A DNA stretch of 64,000 nucleotides from Halorussus vallis (GTDB taxonomy: Archaea; Halobacteriota; Halobacteria; Halobacteriales; Haladaptataceae), in contig NZ_CP100000.1 in the NCBI RefSeq assembly GCF_024138165.1, positions 2,852,001 to 2,916,000 of the forward strand, given 5' to 3'. The position numbers and the translations under genes were made by a program. Under the pieces are notes generated by a model that did no database searches, was not told where the DNA came from, and saw only the letters and a program-made list of their open reading frames with translations. Shown here in pieces: positions 1-8,595 of the stretch; the stretch's first letter is position 1; each line of letters begins with the position of its first letter.

Positions 1-79
1 GGAGCTTGAACGAGACGTTCAGCCCCTCCGGCAGGAGGCCGGCCTGGAGTACGACCGCGCTCGCCGCGCCGGTCGTCAT
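1..79 (-). CDS. Sodium:solute symporter large subunit (N-terminus only)
   Basis: Only the first 26 codons lie in the window; the gene runs off the left edge. The frame opens with ATG at 79 and overlaps the stop of the upstream DUF4212 gene as ATGA. The peptide MTTGAASAVVLQ...LNVSFKL resembles the start of VC_2705-type sodium:solute (acetate-like) symporters. In that family a small DUF4212 subunit normally precedes the large SSS-family permease. The function is inferred mainly from this pairing, because too little sequence is visible to show membrane segments. Confidence 0.6.
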   Translation of the reverse strand, partial: MTTGAASAVVLQAGLLPEGLNVSFKL

Positions 80-525
80 TCGCGCACACCTCCGTCGGTC
101 GCGGCGGCGTCCTCGCCGCCGCCCGCGCCGGCGGTCGTCCCGGCGGCGTGGTCGATGCCGTACTTCTCGTCGAGGCGGTCGCGCTTGCGGGCGTACCACA
201 CCGACAGGAGCAACGCGCCGGCCGGCGCGCCGATGCCGACCAGGAAGTAGTGCAGCGGGAAGCCGATGACCGGCATCTCGGACGTCATGACCGCCGGCGC
301 GAGCGCCGTCAGCGTCACCGGTCCGAAGACGATGACCGCCCAGACCGCGAAGCTAGTCCAGATGAGTCGGAGGTGGTCGCGCATGAACGGCGTGCTCGGG
401 TTGAGCAGGTTGACCTCCTCTTCGAGGTAGTCGGCGTCGCGGTGGTCGCGCGCCGTCGCGACCCCCGCGCCGTCCGTCTCGATTCGAGCGTTGTCGGTCG
501 GTTCGTGCGAGTCGTTATCTGTCAT
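76..525 (-). CDS. DUF4212 sodium:solute symporter small subunit
   Basis: 149 aa. The acidic N-terminus is about 40 residues. Two hydrophobic segments follow, around residues 52-76 (WTSFAVWAVIVFGPVTL) and 86-109 (FPLHYFLVGIGAPAG), then a basic YARKRDRLDEKYG stretch. This is the layout of the DUF4212 (TIGR03647-type) small subunit. Family knowledge: it pairs with a large SSS permease for organic anions such as acetate. The stop overlaps the start of the large subunit by ATGA, so the two are translationally coupled. The nearby Bat regulator and acetyl-CoA synthetase gene support uptake and activation of acetate or a similar short acid, but the substrate is inferred. Confidence 0.85.
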   Translation of the reverse strand: MTDNDSHEPTDNARIETDGAGVATARDHRDADYLEEEVNLLNPSTPFMRDHLRLIWTSFAVWAVIVFGPVTLTALAPAVMTSEMPVIGFPLHYFLVGIGAPAGALLLSVWYARKRDRLDEKYGIDHAAGTTAGAGGGEDAAATDGGVRE

Positions 526-605
526 GAATGGGTGTCGTGGTTCGTGCGGGTTTCGTCGTTCGCGTGAGTGTCGTCGTTCGTCGCGGTTCGCGAGAATCCG
601 CGGGC

Positions 606-640
606 GGCGGGGAGGTCGCCGCGTCGGCGACCTCCCCGCC
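606..640. repeat. Perfect 16-bp inverted repeat, 3-nt loop
   Basis: The left arm (606-621, GGCGGGGAGGTCGCCG) is the exact reverse complement of 625-640, with loop CGT. It is one of the window's series of long intergenic palindromes. Confidence 0.9.
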
Positions 641-684
641 GCGAATCGCCCTGGCTCACCGAGTCGGACGTTCGGGACGCCGGT

Positions 685-717
685 CCGGACCCTCGGCGCG
701 CCGCGCCGAGGGTCCGG
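685..717. repeat. Perfect 16-bp inverted repeat
   Basis: The arm at 685-700 (CCGGACCCTCGGCGCG) is complementary to 702-717 with a single central base. It is a different sequence from the palindrome at 606-640 but similar in size and symmetry. Confidence 0.9.
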
Positions 718-854
718 GTCCCGCGCCCCGACTATCCTCTTTCTTCATGAGCTATGTTCACAACCGTCGATTCACCACATAAAGGATGGAACTAACTATG
801 CTACGCCCCGCTAATCACCGGCAAGCACACCGACACGCCGGGGATTCGGTCCGC

Positions 855-890
855 CGGTCGTCGGCCCGGCGCGCGCCGGGCCGACGACCG
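855..890. terminator. Perfect 17-bp palindrome downstream of the Bat gene
   Basis: The arm at 855-871 (CGGTCGTCGGCCCGGCG) is matched exactly by 874-890 with a CG centre. It lies about 30 nt after the Bat stop codon. No T-run follows, so calling it a terminator is an inference from position and symmetry only. Confidence 0.45.
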
Positions 891-920
891 CCCGCAATTC
901 TTGCGACCGTGGGTAAACAG

Positions 921-2705
921 CTAGTGTCCCCCGGCCGCGTCGGACGCGTCGGCGTCGTCGAACACCGCGTCGAGCACCTTCTGTTCGGCCTTCCGGAGGT
1001 GGTTGTGGAGCGTCGGCGACGAGACGTCCATCGAAGCCGCGAGTTCCTCGGCCGTGCTCCCGCGGGGCCACTCGAAGTAGCCCGCGAGGTAGGCGGCCCG
1101 GAGCACCGTCCGCTGGCGCTCGGTCAGGCTGTCGCGGGCCGTCCGCCGGACGCTGGCCGCGCTCGGAACCGGCGTCTCGATCTCGCGCTTCGAGCGCAGG
1201 CGGGTTTCGGGGAATCGGTCCTCGACGGCCTCGACGACCCGCCGGACGTCGACGCGCCGGGAGAAGACGCCGGTGACGTCGGCGACGCCGTCCTCGGCCG
1301 ACAACCCGCGGACCGTCCCGCCGCGCTCGACCACGACCGTCGCGATCGACTCGCCCGAGACGGCGAACTCGAACAGCGCGTCGTCGCCGTAGTCGCGGAC
1401 GAGGCGGGCGTCGTCGACCGGACCGGCGGCGCTCACTCGTTCGAGAACGTCGCTCACGGCGGACCCCCGGGCCGTCACGAAGTACAGTAGCGAGTGGTCC
1501 TCCACCGGGACGACTCCTTCGAGTTCGAACGCACAGCCGAGGTCGGCCGAGGCGGCCGCGAGGAACGCGCCCTCGTCGGCGGTCCGGAGCGAGAGTTCCA
1601 CGCCGGTGTCCGAGAGCAGCAGGCGCTTCCGCTCGATGGCCGTGAGCGTCCGGCCTACGCGCCGACCGGCGTCGGCGAGCAACGCCCGGTCGCCGGCCGC
1701 GAACGCGTCGGCGGCGACGCAGAGCAGACCTCGGGCGGCGTCGCTCGACCGGAGCGGCGCGACGGCGAACGGACAGCCAGCTAGCGGTCCGGCGACGCGA
1801 ATCTCGTCCACCACGGTCACGGCCGACTGGCCGCCGTCGTCGGACGACGGTGGCCAGTCGGCCGCGCTCGCGGCGTCTGCGACCGCGGCCGCAACGGCCT
1901 CGTCGGTCCCCGGCGGTGCGGTGCTGGCTCGGACTTCGCCGCGTTCGTCGCAGACCCAGACGCCGCGGTAGACATCGGCGAGGCGCTCGCAGGCGGCTTC
2001 CTCGGCCTCCTCGGTCGTCGATGCGCCGGCGAGCGCCTCGCCGAGCGACGTCAGGCACGCGAATCGGTCGTCGCTCCGCGCGTCGACCGGTCGAAACGGC
2101 CGGCGGCTGGAATCGCGGCCGGCCGGGCCGGGCGGACTGCCCGGTCGCGGTTTCCGCGACTCGTCGGCGAAGGCGGCGACGACTTCGTCCGCGGTCGGCG
2201 CGTCGAGGTACGGCGAGAGGCTCTCAAGGCTCGCCCACCCGCCGACGGCCCGGACCACCCGCGGGTCGACCGACTCCTCGCGGAGGAGTCGGTGCGCGAA
2301 GTGCTGGCGGAGGTCGCGACACGTCACGTCGCGGAGGTCGTCCGTCCGGTCGGCGACGTCGGCGACCAGCATCTGGACCCGGCGGGCCGAGACGTCGACG
2401 ACGGGTTCGCGGGCGTCCACGTCGTTGGCGTTGGCGTACTTCCGGAGGTCGTGGGCGACCTCGTGCGGGACGTAGGCCGTCCGGGACTCGCCGTCGCCCT
2501 CGGGCACGTCGAGGAGGAAGTGCGTCTCGCCGTCGCGGCCGCGGCCGTACTCGCGGAGGTCGACGGGCCGGACGCGGGTGAGTTCCGAGGGCCGGAGGCC
2601 GACCTGCCCCGCCAGCGCCACCACGAGGTCCTCGCGGTAGGTGTCGGTCCGCCGACGCAGGCGCTCGTACTGAGCCGTCGTCAGGTAGTCGGCGTCACCC
2701 GCCAT
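921..2705 (-). CDS. Bat-type regulator with tyrosine-recombinase-like N-terminal domain
   Basis: 594 aa from ATG at 2705, chosen because the family-like sequence begins at MAGDADYLT and a TATA-like box lies 28-35 nt upstream. Residues 1-170 resemble a tyrosine recombinase/integrase fold: R38 in GLRPSELTRV, R133 in DLRQ, W157 in GGWAS and Y166 in SPYLDAP, but the usual His of the HxLR box is replaced. A GAF-like sensor region follows (about 220-350). The C-terminus has the Bat HTH_10 motif (LTERQRTVLRAAYLAGYFEWP...). Family knowledge: Bat proteins are transcription activators. It is therefore probably a regulator, not a mobile integrase. Placement between the symporter and the acyl-CoA synthetase suggests control of acetate use (inference). 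Confidence 0.85.
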   Translation of the reverse strand: MAGDADYLTTAQYERLRRRTDTYREDLVVALAGQVGLRPSELTRVRPVDLREYGRGRDGETHFLLDVPEGDGESRTAYVPHEVAHDLRKYANANDVDAREPVVDVSARRVQMLVADVADRTDDLRDVTCRDLRQHFAHRLLREESVDPRVVRAVGGWASLESLSPYLDAPTADEVVAAFADESRKPRPGSPPGPAGRDSSRRPFRPVDARSDDRFACLTSLGEALAGASTTEEAEEAACERLADVYRGVWVCDERGEVRASTAPPGTDEAVAAAVADAASAADWPPSSDDGGQSAVTVVDEIRVAGPLAGCPFAVAPLRSSDAARGLLCVAADAFAAGDRALLADAGRRVGRTLTAIERKRLLLSDTGVELSLRTADEGAFLAAASADLGCAFELEGVVPVEDHSLLYFVTARGSAVSDVLERVSAAGPVDDARLVRDYGDDALFEFAVSGESIATVVVERGGTVRGLSAEDGVADVTGVFSRRVDVRRVVEAVEDRFPETRLRSKREIETPVPSAASVRRTARDSLTERQRTVLRAAYLAGYFEWPRGSTAEELAASMDVSSPTLHNHLRKAEQKVLDAVFDDADASDAAGGH

Positions 2706-2732
2706 CTCGTTTCGCCTTTCTTCGAGAACACG

Positions 2733-2740
2733 AATAAAAC
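2733..2740 (-). promoter_or_regulatory. TATA box of the Bat regulator
   Basis: GTTTTATT on the minus strand, 28-35 nt upstream of the ATG at 2705. This spacing fits a leaderless or nearly leaderless transcript and supports the chosen start. Confidence 0.55.
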
Positions 2741-2859
2741 TTCCCCGGCCGCGCGGCGACGGGCGTTCCCGGCCGCCATCGGCGGGAGAGACGCGCTCGG
2801 CGGCGGCGCTCGTTTCGGTTTCCTGGAACGTCTTTCGCCTTCTTCGAGAGAGGCGAAAC

Positions 2860-4809
2860 CTACTCGTCGAGCAGCGACTCCAGTTCGCCGACGACCTCCG
2901 GGTTCTGGAGCGCGCTCGTGTCGCCGAGGTCGTCGCCGCTCGCGATGGCCGCGAGGTACCGCCGGACGACCTTCCCCGACCGGGTCTTCGGCAACGAGGG
3001 GGCGAACGTGACGACATCGGGCACCGCGACGGAACCGATGGCCGACTCGACCGCCGACCGGACGGCGGCTTCGAGCGCCTCGTCGCCGGCGACGTTCGAC
3101 TCGGGGCTGACGAACGCGTGAATCCGGGAGTCCTCGGCGGCGTCCGACCCGACGACCACGGCGGCCTCGGCGACCCCCTCGACGCCGACGACCGCCGACT
3201 CGATCTCGGCGGTACTGAGCCGACGGCTGGAGACGGTGATCACGTCGTCGGCCCGGCCGAGCAGGTGGAGGTAGCCGTCCTCGTCCCGGACGGCGTTGTC
3301 GCCGGTGTCGTAGCGCCACTCGCCGTCGATTCTCGGGGTCCGGCGCTCAGCCCAGTCGGTCCCCTCGCACAGCGACCGGGCCATCCCCGGCCAGGGTCGG
3401 GTGAGGACGAGTCTGCCCGCCTCCCCGTCGGCGACTCGCTCGCCGGTCGCGTCGACGACCGCCGCCTCGATGCCCGGCAGGGCTCGCCCGACCGCGCCGG
3501 GCCGCATCCGGTCGACGCCGGGGAGCGTCGAGATGACGATGCCGCCGGTTTCGGTCTGCCACCACGTGTCGACCACCGGGCACTCGCCGCCGCCGACGTG
3601 GTCGCGGTACCAGTGCCACGCGGTCTCGTCTATCGGCTCGCCGACGGTGCCGAGCAACCGGAGACTCGACAGGTCGTGGCGCTCTGGGTGTTCGGGTCCC
3701 CACTTGACGAACGCCCGGATGGACGCCGGCGAGGTGTAGAAGACGTCGACGCGGTTGCGTTCGATGATCCGCCAGAGCCGGTCGTTCTCGGGGTGGTCTG
3801 GCGTCCCCTCGTAGAGGACGGTGGTCGCCCCGAGCGCCAGCGGGCCGTAGACGGCGTAGGAGTGGCCGGTGATCCAGCCCACGTCGGCCGAACACCAGTG
3901 GGTGTCGTCGGGGCCGAGGTCGAGCACCGCGCGGGCGGTCCAGGAGACGTGGGCGAGGTAGCCGCCGGTGGCGTGGCGGACGAGCGTCGGTTCGCCGGTC
4001 GTCCCCGAGGTGTAGATGAGAAACAGCAGGTCTGTCGCGCCGCGGTCGACCGGGTCCACCTCCGCGCCCGCGTGGGCGTCGACCATGTCACCGTAGGAGC
4101 GCCGGTCGCCCGACGCGGCGTCGCCGAGTCGGTCGACGACGATCTGCTCGACATCGTGGTCGACCGACAGGCAGGCGTTGTCGGCCCGGTGGGAGAGGTC
4201 GAGGGCGGTCCCGCGCCGGTAGTAGCCGTCGCAGGTGACGAGGTACTCCGAGTCGGCCCCGTCCAGCCGAGTGGCGAGTGCGTCGGCCGAGAAGCCCGCG
4301 AAGACCACGCTGTGAGGCGCGCCGATGCGCGCACACGCCAGCATGGCGACCGGGAGTTCGGGAATCATCGGGAGGTAGAGCGTGACCACGTCGCCCTCCT
4401 CGACGCCTAGTTCCCGCAGGGCCGCCGCGAACGCGTTCACCTCCTCGTACAGTTCTCGGTAGCTCAGGGTTCGGTTCTCGCCGAGTTGGCCCTCCCAGGC
4501 GATGGCCGCCTCCTCGCCCCGGCCGGCCTCGACGTGCCGGTCGACGCAGTTGTACGAGGCGTTCAGCCGCCCGCCGGGGAACCACCGGATGGTGTCCTCG
4601 TCGTCGTACACCGCGTCGTAGGGTCGCTCCCAGTCGAGGAGCGCGGCGGCGCGCTCCCAGCATCCCGGCCAACCCGCCTCGCGGAACGCGTCGCGGTCGG
4701 CCGCGGTGACGTTCGCCGAGGCGGCGAACGACGCCGGCGGTTCGACCCACTCCCGCTCCCGGACCGCCTCGCGCTCGGGGGGCCGCCCGTCCTCGTTTCG
4801 CTCGCCCAT
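2860..4809 (-). CDS. acs: Acetyl-CoA synthetase-like AMP-forming acyl-CoA synthetase
   Basis: 649 aa, the full length of the AcsA family (ATP + acetate + CoA to acetyl-CoA + AMP + PPi, cytoplasmic). Visible motifs are FAGFSADALATRL, WWQTETGG, YDTGDNAVRDEDGY, and the acetylatable catalytic lysine in PKTRSGKVVRR near residue 612. The phosphate-binding loop at 266-279 reads YTSGTTGEPTLVRH, whereas canonical Acs has TGKPKG, so both loop lysines are lost. The CoA/hinge motif is also variant (ITVSSRRLSTAEIE). It may be a paralogue with altered kinetics or substrate. It lies upstream of the Bat regulator on the same strand, about 155 nt away, with its own TATA box. Confidence 0.88.
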   Translation of the reverse strand: MGERNEDGRPPEREAVREREWVEPPASFAASANVTAADRDAFREAGWPGCWERAAALLDWERPYDAVYDDEDTIRWFPGGRLNASYNCVDRHVEAGRGEEAAIAWEGQLGENRTLSYRELYEEVNAFAAALRELGVEEGDVVTLYLPMIPELPVAMLACARIGAPHSVVFAGFSADALATRLDGADSEYLVTCDGYYRRGTALDLSHRADNACLSVDHDVEQIVVDRLGDAASGDRRSYGDMVDAHAGAEVDPVDRGATDLLFLIYTSGTTGEPTLVRHATGGYLAHVSWTARAVLDLGPDDTHWCSADVGWITGHSYAVYGPLALGATTVLYEGTPDHPENDRLWRIIERNRVDVFYTSPASIRAFVKWGPEHPERHDLSSLRLLGTVGEPIDETAWHWYRDHVGGGECPVVDTWWQTETGGIVISTLPGVDRMRPGAVGRALPGIEAAVVDATGERVADGEAGRLVLTRPWPGMARSLCEGTDWAERRTPRIDGEWRYDTGDNAVRDEDGYLHLLGRADDVITVSSRRLSTAEIESAVVGVEGVAEAAVVVGSDAAEDSRIHAFVSPESNVAGDEALEAAVRSAVESAIGSVAVPDVVTFAPSLPKTRSGKVVRRYLAAIASGDDLGDTSALQNPEVVGELESLLDE

Positions 4810-4833
4810 TCGTCCCCACTTGGTGAAAACGGG

Positions 4834-4841
4834 TCAAAAAC
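4834..4841 (-). promoter_or_regulatory. TATA box of the acs-like gene
   Basis: GTTTTTGA on the minus strand, 25-32 nt before the ATG at 4809. Confidence 0.55.
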
Positions 4842-4893
4842 GTTCGCCCGCTCTCGGCGGCGAGCGGGGCGACGGCCCTCGGTGGTGAACGGG

Positions 4894-4932
4894 CGACGAC
4901 GACCCTCGGCCGGCGGCCGAGGGCCGTCGTCG
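4894..4932. repeat. Imperfect 18-bp inverted repeat
   Basis: 4894-4911 pairs with 4915-4932 with one mismatch and a GGC loop. It is the distal of two palindromes downstream of mutS. Confidence 0.8.
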
Positions 4933-4999
4933 CGTGAGGTGTCGTCGCCCGGGATTTCGTCGCACGAGGCCGTCGCCGGCCGAAAAACCGCCCGTCCGT

Positions 5000-5031
5000 C
5001 CGCGGACCGCCGCGCCCGCGGCGGTCCGCGG
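5000..5031. terminator. Perfect 15-bp palindrome just after mutS
   Basis: CCGCGGACCGCCGCG (5000-5014) is matched by 5017-5031. It starts 9 nt past the mutS stop codon. The terminator role is inferred from position; no U-rich tract is attached. Confidence 0.45.
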
Positions 5032-5040
5032 CCCTCGCCG

Positions 5041-7776
5041 TCACTCCTCCAGGCGCCGCTGCCATTCCTGGACGCGGTTCATCAACTCGATGGGCGAGGT
5101 GTCGCTCAGTTCCACGTCGCCGAGTTCGTCCAGCACCGACTCGGCGGTCGGGTCCGGCGCGCCAGACCCGGCCGTCGAGTCGGGGTCGCCAAGGCTCTCG
5201 CGGTCGAGTTCCCGCGCTTCGTCGGCCTCGCGCTCGTCCGCCGCGCTGTCGGCCACTGCACCGCCGTCGGCGCCCACGTTCTTCATCTGGCCGCTCCCCA
5301 CGTCGAAGACGACCTGCTTCGTCCCGCCGCCGCTCGCGCCCTTCGTCTCGATGGCCTCGTCGGCCCGGAGTCGAGCCAGCACGTCCCGGGAGCGCTCCAC
5401 GACCGGCGCGGGCACGCCCGCGAGGTCGGCGACGTGGATGCCGTACGAGCGGTCGGTCGGTCCCTCCTCGACGGTCCGGAGGAAGGTGACGTCGCCGTCG
5501 GACTCGTCGGCCGCGACGTGGACGTTCGCCACCCGGTCGAGGTGGTCGGCGAGCGTCGTGAGTTCGTGGTAGTGGGTCGCGAACAGGGTCCGGGCGCGGA
5601 CTTCGTTGTGCAGGTACTCGGTGGCGGCCCAGGCGATGGAGATGCCGTCGTAGGTCGCGGTGCCCCGGCCCACCTCGTCCAGAATCACGAGCGAGTCCTC
5701 GCTGGCGGAGTGGAGGATGTTGCTCAACTCCTGCATCTCGACCATGAACGTCGACCGGCCCTGGGCGAGTTCGTCGAGCGCGCCGACCCGGGTGTAGATG
5801 CCGTCGACAAGACCCACTGCGGCCGACTCGGCGGGGACGAAGCTTCCGACCTGCGCGAGCAGGGTTATCAGGGCGACCTGGCGCATGTACGTCGACTTGC
5901 CCGACATGTTCGGGCCGGTGACGACGAGGAACCGCCGGTCGTCGGTCAGGCGCACGCCGTTCGGGACGAACTCGGTGGTCTGCTCGACGACGGGGTGGCG
6001 GCCCGCCTCGATGTCGAGGCCGCCCGACTCACGCAACTCGGGGCGGGTCCAGTCGTTCTCGACGGCGTGGACCGCGAGGCTCGCCAGCGCGTCGACCTCC
6101 GCGAGCGCCCGCCCGACCGCCTGCAGGAGGTCGGCGCTCGCGGCGACCTCCCAGCGCAACTCCTCGAACAGTTCGTACTCCAGGTCGCCCCGGCGCTCCT
6201 CCAGTCGCAGTATCTCGCGCTCGCGCTCGGCGAGTTCGTCGGTGGTGTAGCGCTCGGAGTTCTTCAGGCTCTTGACCCGGTCGTAGCGGTCGGGCACCTT
6301 GTCGGTCTCGGATTTGCCGACCTGGATGTAGTAGCCGTCGGTCTTGTTGCGGTCGACCTGGAGGTGGGCGATGCCGTGGGCGCGCTTCTCGCGGGCGTCG
6401 AGGGTGTCTATCCACTCCTCGGCCTCCTCGTGGCCGTCGATGAGGTCGTCGAGTTCGTCGTCGTAGCCCCGCCGGAACAACCCGCCCTCCGTGACGGTCC
6501 CCGGCGGGTCCGCGACGAGGGCGTCCTCCAGCGTCTCGCGCAGTTCGGCCGCCCGCTCGCGGTCGGGACGCCCGACGATGTCCGCGAGCGGCGACGCCGA
6601 TAGTCCGGGGTCGCCAGCGATGGCGTCGGCGACGTCGGGGAGCAGCGCCAGCGTCTCGCGGACGCGCTGGAGGTCGCGGGCGTCGGCGCTCCCGTGGGCC
6701 GCCTTGCTCGCCAGTCGTTCGAGGTCGTAGCCGCCCGACAGCGCCTCCCGGACGCCCTCGCGGGCGAGCGCGGCGTTGGCGAACGCCGCCACCGCGTCCT
6801 GTCGCTCCCGGAGCGTCGCGGGGTCCCGGCGGGGTCGCTGGAGCCACTCTTTCAGCAGGCGTTTGCCCGGACTCGTCGTCGTGTGGTCGACGGTCGCGAA
6901 CAGCGACCCCTCGGGGTCGCCGTGCATCGTCTCGGCGAGTTCGAGGTTGCGCTGGGTGGTCGCGTCGAGTTCCACGTGGTCGTCGCCCGCGTAGGTCCGC
7001 AGGCGGGTCATCGAGGACAGGACGGCCGTGCCGGTTTCCTCGACGTACGACAGCAACGCCCCGGCGGCCCGTACCGCGGGTTCGTCCTTCCCGTCGAGGC
7101 CGACGCTGTCGAGGGCCTCCGCGCCGAACTGCTCGCGCGTGACGTGGGTCGCCCGACCGGGCGCGAAGGCGTCGGCGCGGTGAATCGAGAGGACGGCGTC
7201 GGTGCGCTCGCGCACCCCGTCGAGGAACGCGTCGTCGTTGCGGACCTCCGGGCCGGGCAGGACTTCGGCAGGGTCGAAGCGGTACAGTTCCGTGAACGCC
7301 CTCGCCGTCGCGCTCTCGGCGTCGGTCCCCGAGACGTCGGTCACGAGGAACCGACCGGTCGTCACGTCGGCGAACGCCAGGCCGTAGCGGTCGGGGGCGA
7401 CCCGGACGACCGCGGCGATGTAGCGCGCGTCGGCGTCGGTGGTTTCCAGCAGGGTGCCTGGGGTCACCACCCGCGTTATCTCGCGCTCGTGGCCGTCTTC
7501 GGTTTCGTGCTGGTCGGCGATGGCGACCCGGTAGCCCCGCTCGACCAGGCCCTTGAGGTGGGGCGTGAGCTTGTCGACGGGGACGCCCGCCATCGGATAG
7601 CTCGACCCGTGGCTCGACTTCTGGGAGACGTTGAGGTCCAGTATCTCTGAGACCTCCTCGGCGTCCTCGCCGAAGAACTCGTAGAAGTCTCCGACCTGCA
7701 TCACGAGGTAGTCGGCGTCGGTCTCCTCCTTGAGCGAGAGGAACTCCCCGACGATGCCCCCGTCGGCGGCCGTCAC
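5041..7776 (-). CDS. mutS: DNA mismatch repair protein MutS
   Basis: 911 aa from a GTG start at 7776. It binds mismatched DNA and starts mismatch repair. Domain order is as in MutS1: mismatch-recognition domain with the MQVGDFYEFFGEDAE motif near residue 30, connector, lever and clamp regions, then an ATPase with Walker A GPNMSGKSTYMRQ, Walker B VILDEVGRGTATYDG and ATHYHELT. The GTG start puts GIVGEFLSLKE close to the N-terminus, as in other MutS proteins. An upstream in-frame ATG at 7947 would add 57 non-family residues. The C-terminal tail is acidic and ends in a short SPIELMNRVQEW motif. No mutL lies next to it in this window. Confidence 0.95.
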   Translation of the reverse strand: MTAADGGIVGEFLSLKEETDADYLVMQVGDFYEFFGEDAEEVSEILDLNVSQKSSHGSSYPMAGVPVDKLTPHLKGLVERGYRVAIADQHETEDGHEREITRVVTPGTLLETTDADARYIAAVVRVAPDRYGLAFADVTTGRFLVTDVSGTDAESATARAFTELYRFDPAEVLPGPEVRNDDAFLDGVRERTDAVLSIHRADAFAPGRATHVTREQFGAEALDSVGLDGKDEPAVRAAGALLSYVEETGTAVLSSMTRLRTYAGDDHVELDATTQRNLELAETMHGDPEGSLFATVDHTTTSPGKRLLKEWLQRPRRDPATLRERQDAVAAFANAALAREGVREALSGGYDLERLASKAAHGSADARDLQRVRETLALLPDVADAIAGDPGLSASPLADIVGRPDRERAAELRETLEDALVADPPGTVTEGGLFRRGYDDELDDLIDGHEEAEEWIDTLDAREKRAHGIAHLQVDRNKTDGYYIQVGKSETDKVPDRYDRVKSLKNSERYTTDELAEREREILRLEERRGDLEYELFEELRWEVAASADLLQAVGRALAEVDALASLAVHAVENDWTRPELRESGGLDIEAGRHPVVEQTTEFVPNGVRLTDDRRFLVVTGPNMSGKSTYMRQVALITLLAQVGSFVPAESAAVGLVDGIYTRVGALDELAQGRSTFMVEMQELSNILHSASEDSLVILDEVGRGTATYDGISIAWAATEYLHNEVRARTLFATHYHELTTLADHLDRVANVHVAADESDGDVTFLRTVEEGPTDRSYGIHVADLAGVPAPVVERSRDVLARLRADEAIETKGASGGGTKQVVFDVGSGQMKNVGADGGAVADSAADEREADEARELDRESLGDPDSTAGSGAPDPTAESVLDELGDVELSDTSPIELMNRVQEWQRRLEE

Positions 7777-8246
7777 GGCGACCGCCTCCGCGGGTGAGCG
7801 CGCGGCGAAATCATACTCGGTGACAGGGCCGTCCGCGACAAAAGCGATGCGGGTTCGCGGTGAAAGTGAACGGCCAATGTTGGACGTCGGACGTGTTGCC
7901 GTGTGCGCTGAAAGCGGTTCGTCGCTCGCCGCGAACCCCAGCGACACGAAGAAGACTGCCTCGAAAGCCCCCGCTCGCCGGCGGTCGCTCCGCGGGATAT
8001 TCGACGCTCGCCAGTGGTGAGCGTCGAATAGTGGCCCGTCGGAAGCGACCAGGTGCCTGCAGCCCGCCAGCGCGCGGCCCCTTTCAGTCCCGCCGGTCGG
8101 TTGTTACACCGAGCGTTCTCGTCGGCTGGTTCACCTTCTCCCGCGGCGGTCGTTCGGTTTTCGGGTTCCGTGAGTCGACACGCCGAGCGTCGCCACTCGG
8201 CCGTCGAGCGTCGCGAACGGCGTGGAAAATCAGAACGCGTGCCGCC
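7777..8246. other. Intergenic region with a short shared repeat box
   Basis: No supported gene is seen in 470 bases between divergent mutS and the 3' end of the HMA protein gene. It holds the mutS promoter side. The 17-bp box GCCTCGAAAGCCCCCGC at 7958-7974 recurs exactly at 18164-18180, where it is followed by a dispersed repeat. An inverted repeat built from TATTCGACGCTC and GAGCGTCGAATA lies near 8000-8032. Confidence 0.55.
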
Positions 8247-8444
8247 TCAGACCTTCGCCTTGTAACCCGCGTCCTCGACGGCCGCGGAGATGTCCTCGTC
8301 GCTGGCGTCGCCCTCGACGTTCACCGAGTTCGTCTCGTTGTTCGCCGTCGCGTCGGTCACGCCGGGCACGTCGCGCAGCGCGTTCTCGACGGTTTCCTCG
8401 CAGCCACCGCAGCTCATGCCTTCGACGGTTATGGTTCTCGCCAT
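8247..8444 (-). CDS. Heavy-metal-associated (HMA) copper chaperone-like protein
   Basis: 65 aa, a single HMA domain. The metal-binding motif GMSCGGC is at residues 9-15, and the rest keeps the beta-alpha-beta-beta-alpha-beta pattern (TITVEGM, VENALRDVPGV, SVNVEGDA, ISAAVEDAGY). Family knowledge: such CopZ-like proteins carry Cu(I) in the cytoplasm to P-type ATPases or regulators. Start chosen at ATG 8444 because a longer frame would add unrelated sequence. It is transcribed divergently from a DUF4396 membrane protein and near a Cys-rich copper-storage-like protein, which supports a copper role. Confidence 0.9.
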   Translation of the reverse strand: MARTITVEGMSCGGCEETVENALRDVPGVTDATANNETNSVNVEGDASDEDISAAVEDAGYKAKV

Positions 8445-8595
8445 GTCGCTTACTTGGCGGTCGTCCCTTTTCCGCGTTTCCCCTTCGATACCCCGGGTCG
8501 AGTTCCATCGAGGTTTAGAAAACCGAACCGACGTCGCCGACGAGTTCCCGAATTTAGCCGTAACCCCGGTAAGGCATCGAGCCGTACGTTCCCGC

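Larger units (their letters stand above)
526..920. other. Intergenic region with three GC-rich inverted repeats
   Basis: No convincing gene is seen in these 395 bases. The stretch carries the promoter side of the symporter operon and the 3' side of the Bat gene. It contains three strong inverted repeats (606-640, 685-717, 855-890) and an AT-richer patch near 740-800. The rightmost palindrome lies about 30 nt beyond the Bat stop codon, so it may affect the 3' end of that transcript. Confidence 0.6.

Noticed and set aside
921-2705. Integrase of a mobile element
   Set aside because: The recombinase-like part is fused to a GAF-like region and a Bat HTH, lacks a full catalytic set, and no att sites or element genes are nearby.
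3118-4410. Long open frame on the plus strand, antisense to the acyl-CoA synthetase
   Set aside because: The minus-strand frame has clear enzyme motifs. The plus-strand frame is open only because of high GC in third codon positions. Similar shadows at 4486-6603, 22104-24461, 39583-41526 and 42123-44528 were rejected for the same reason.
5041-7947. MutS starting at ATG 7947
   Set aside because: The extra 57 residues have no MutS character and the GTG at 7776 places the first conserved motif at the usual distance.
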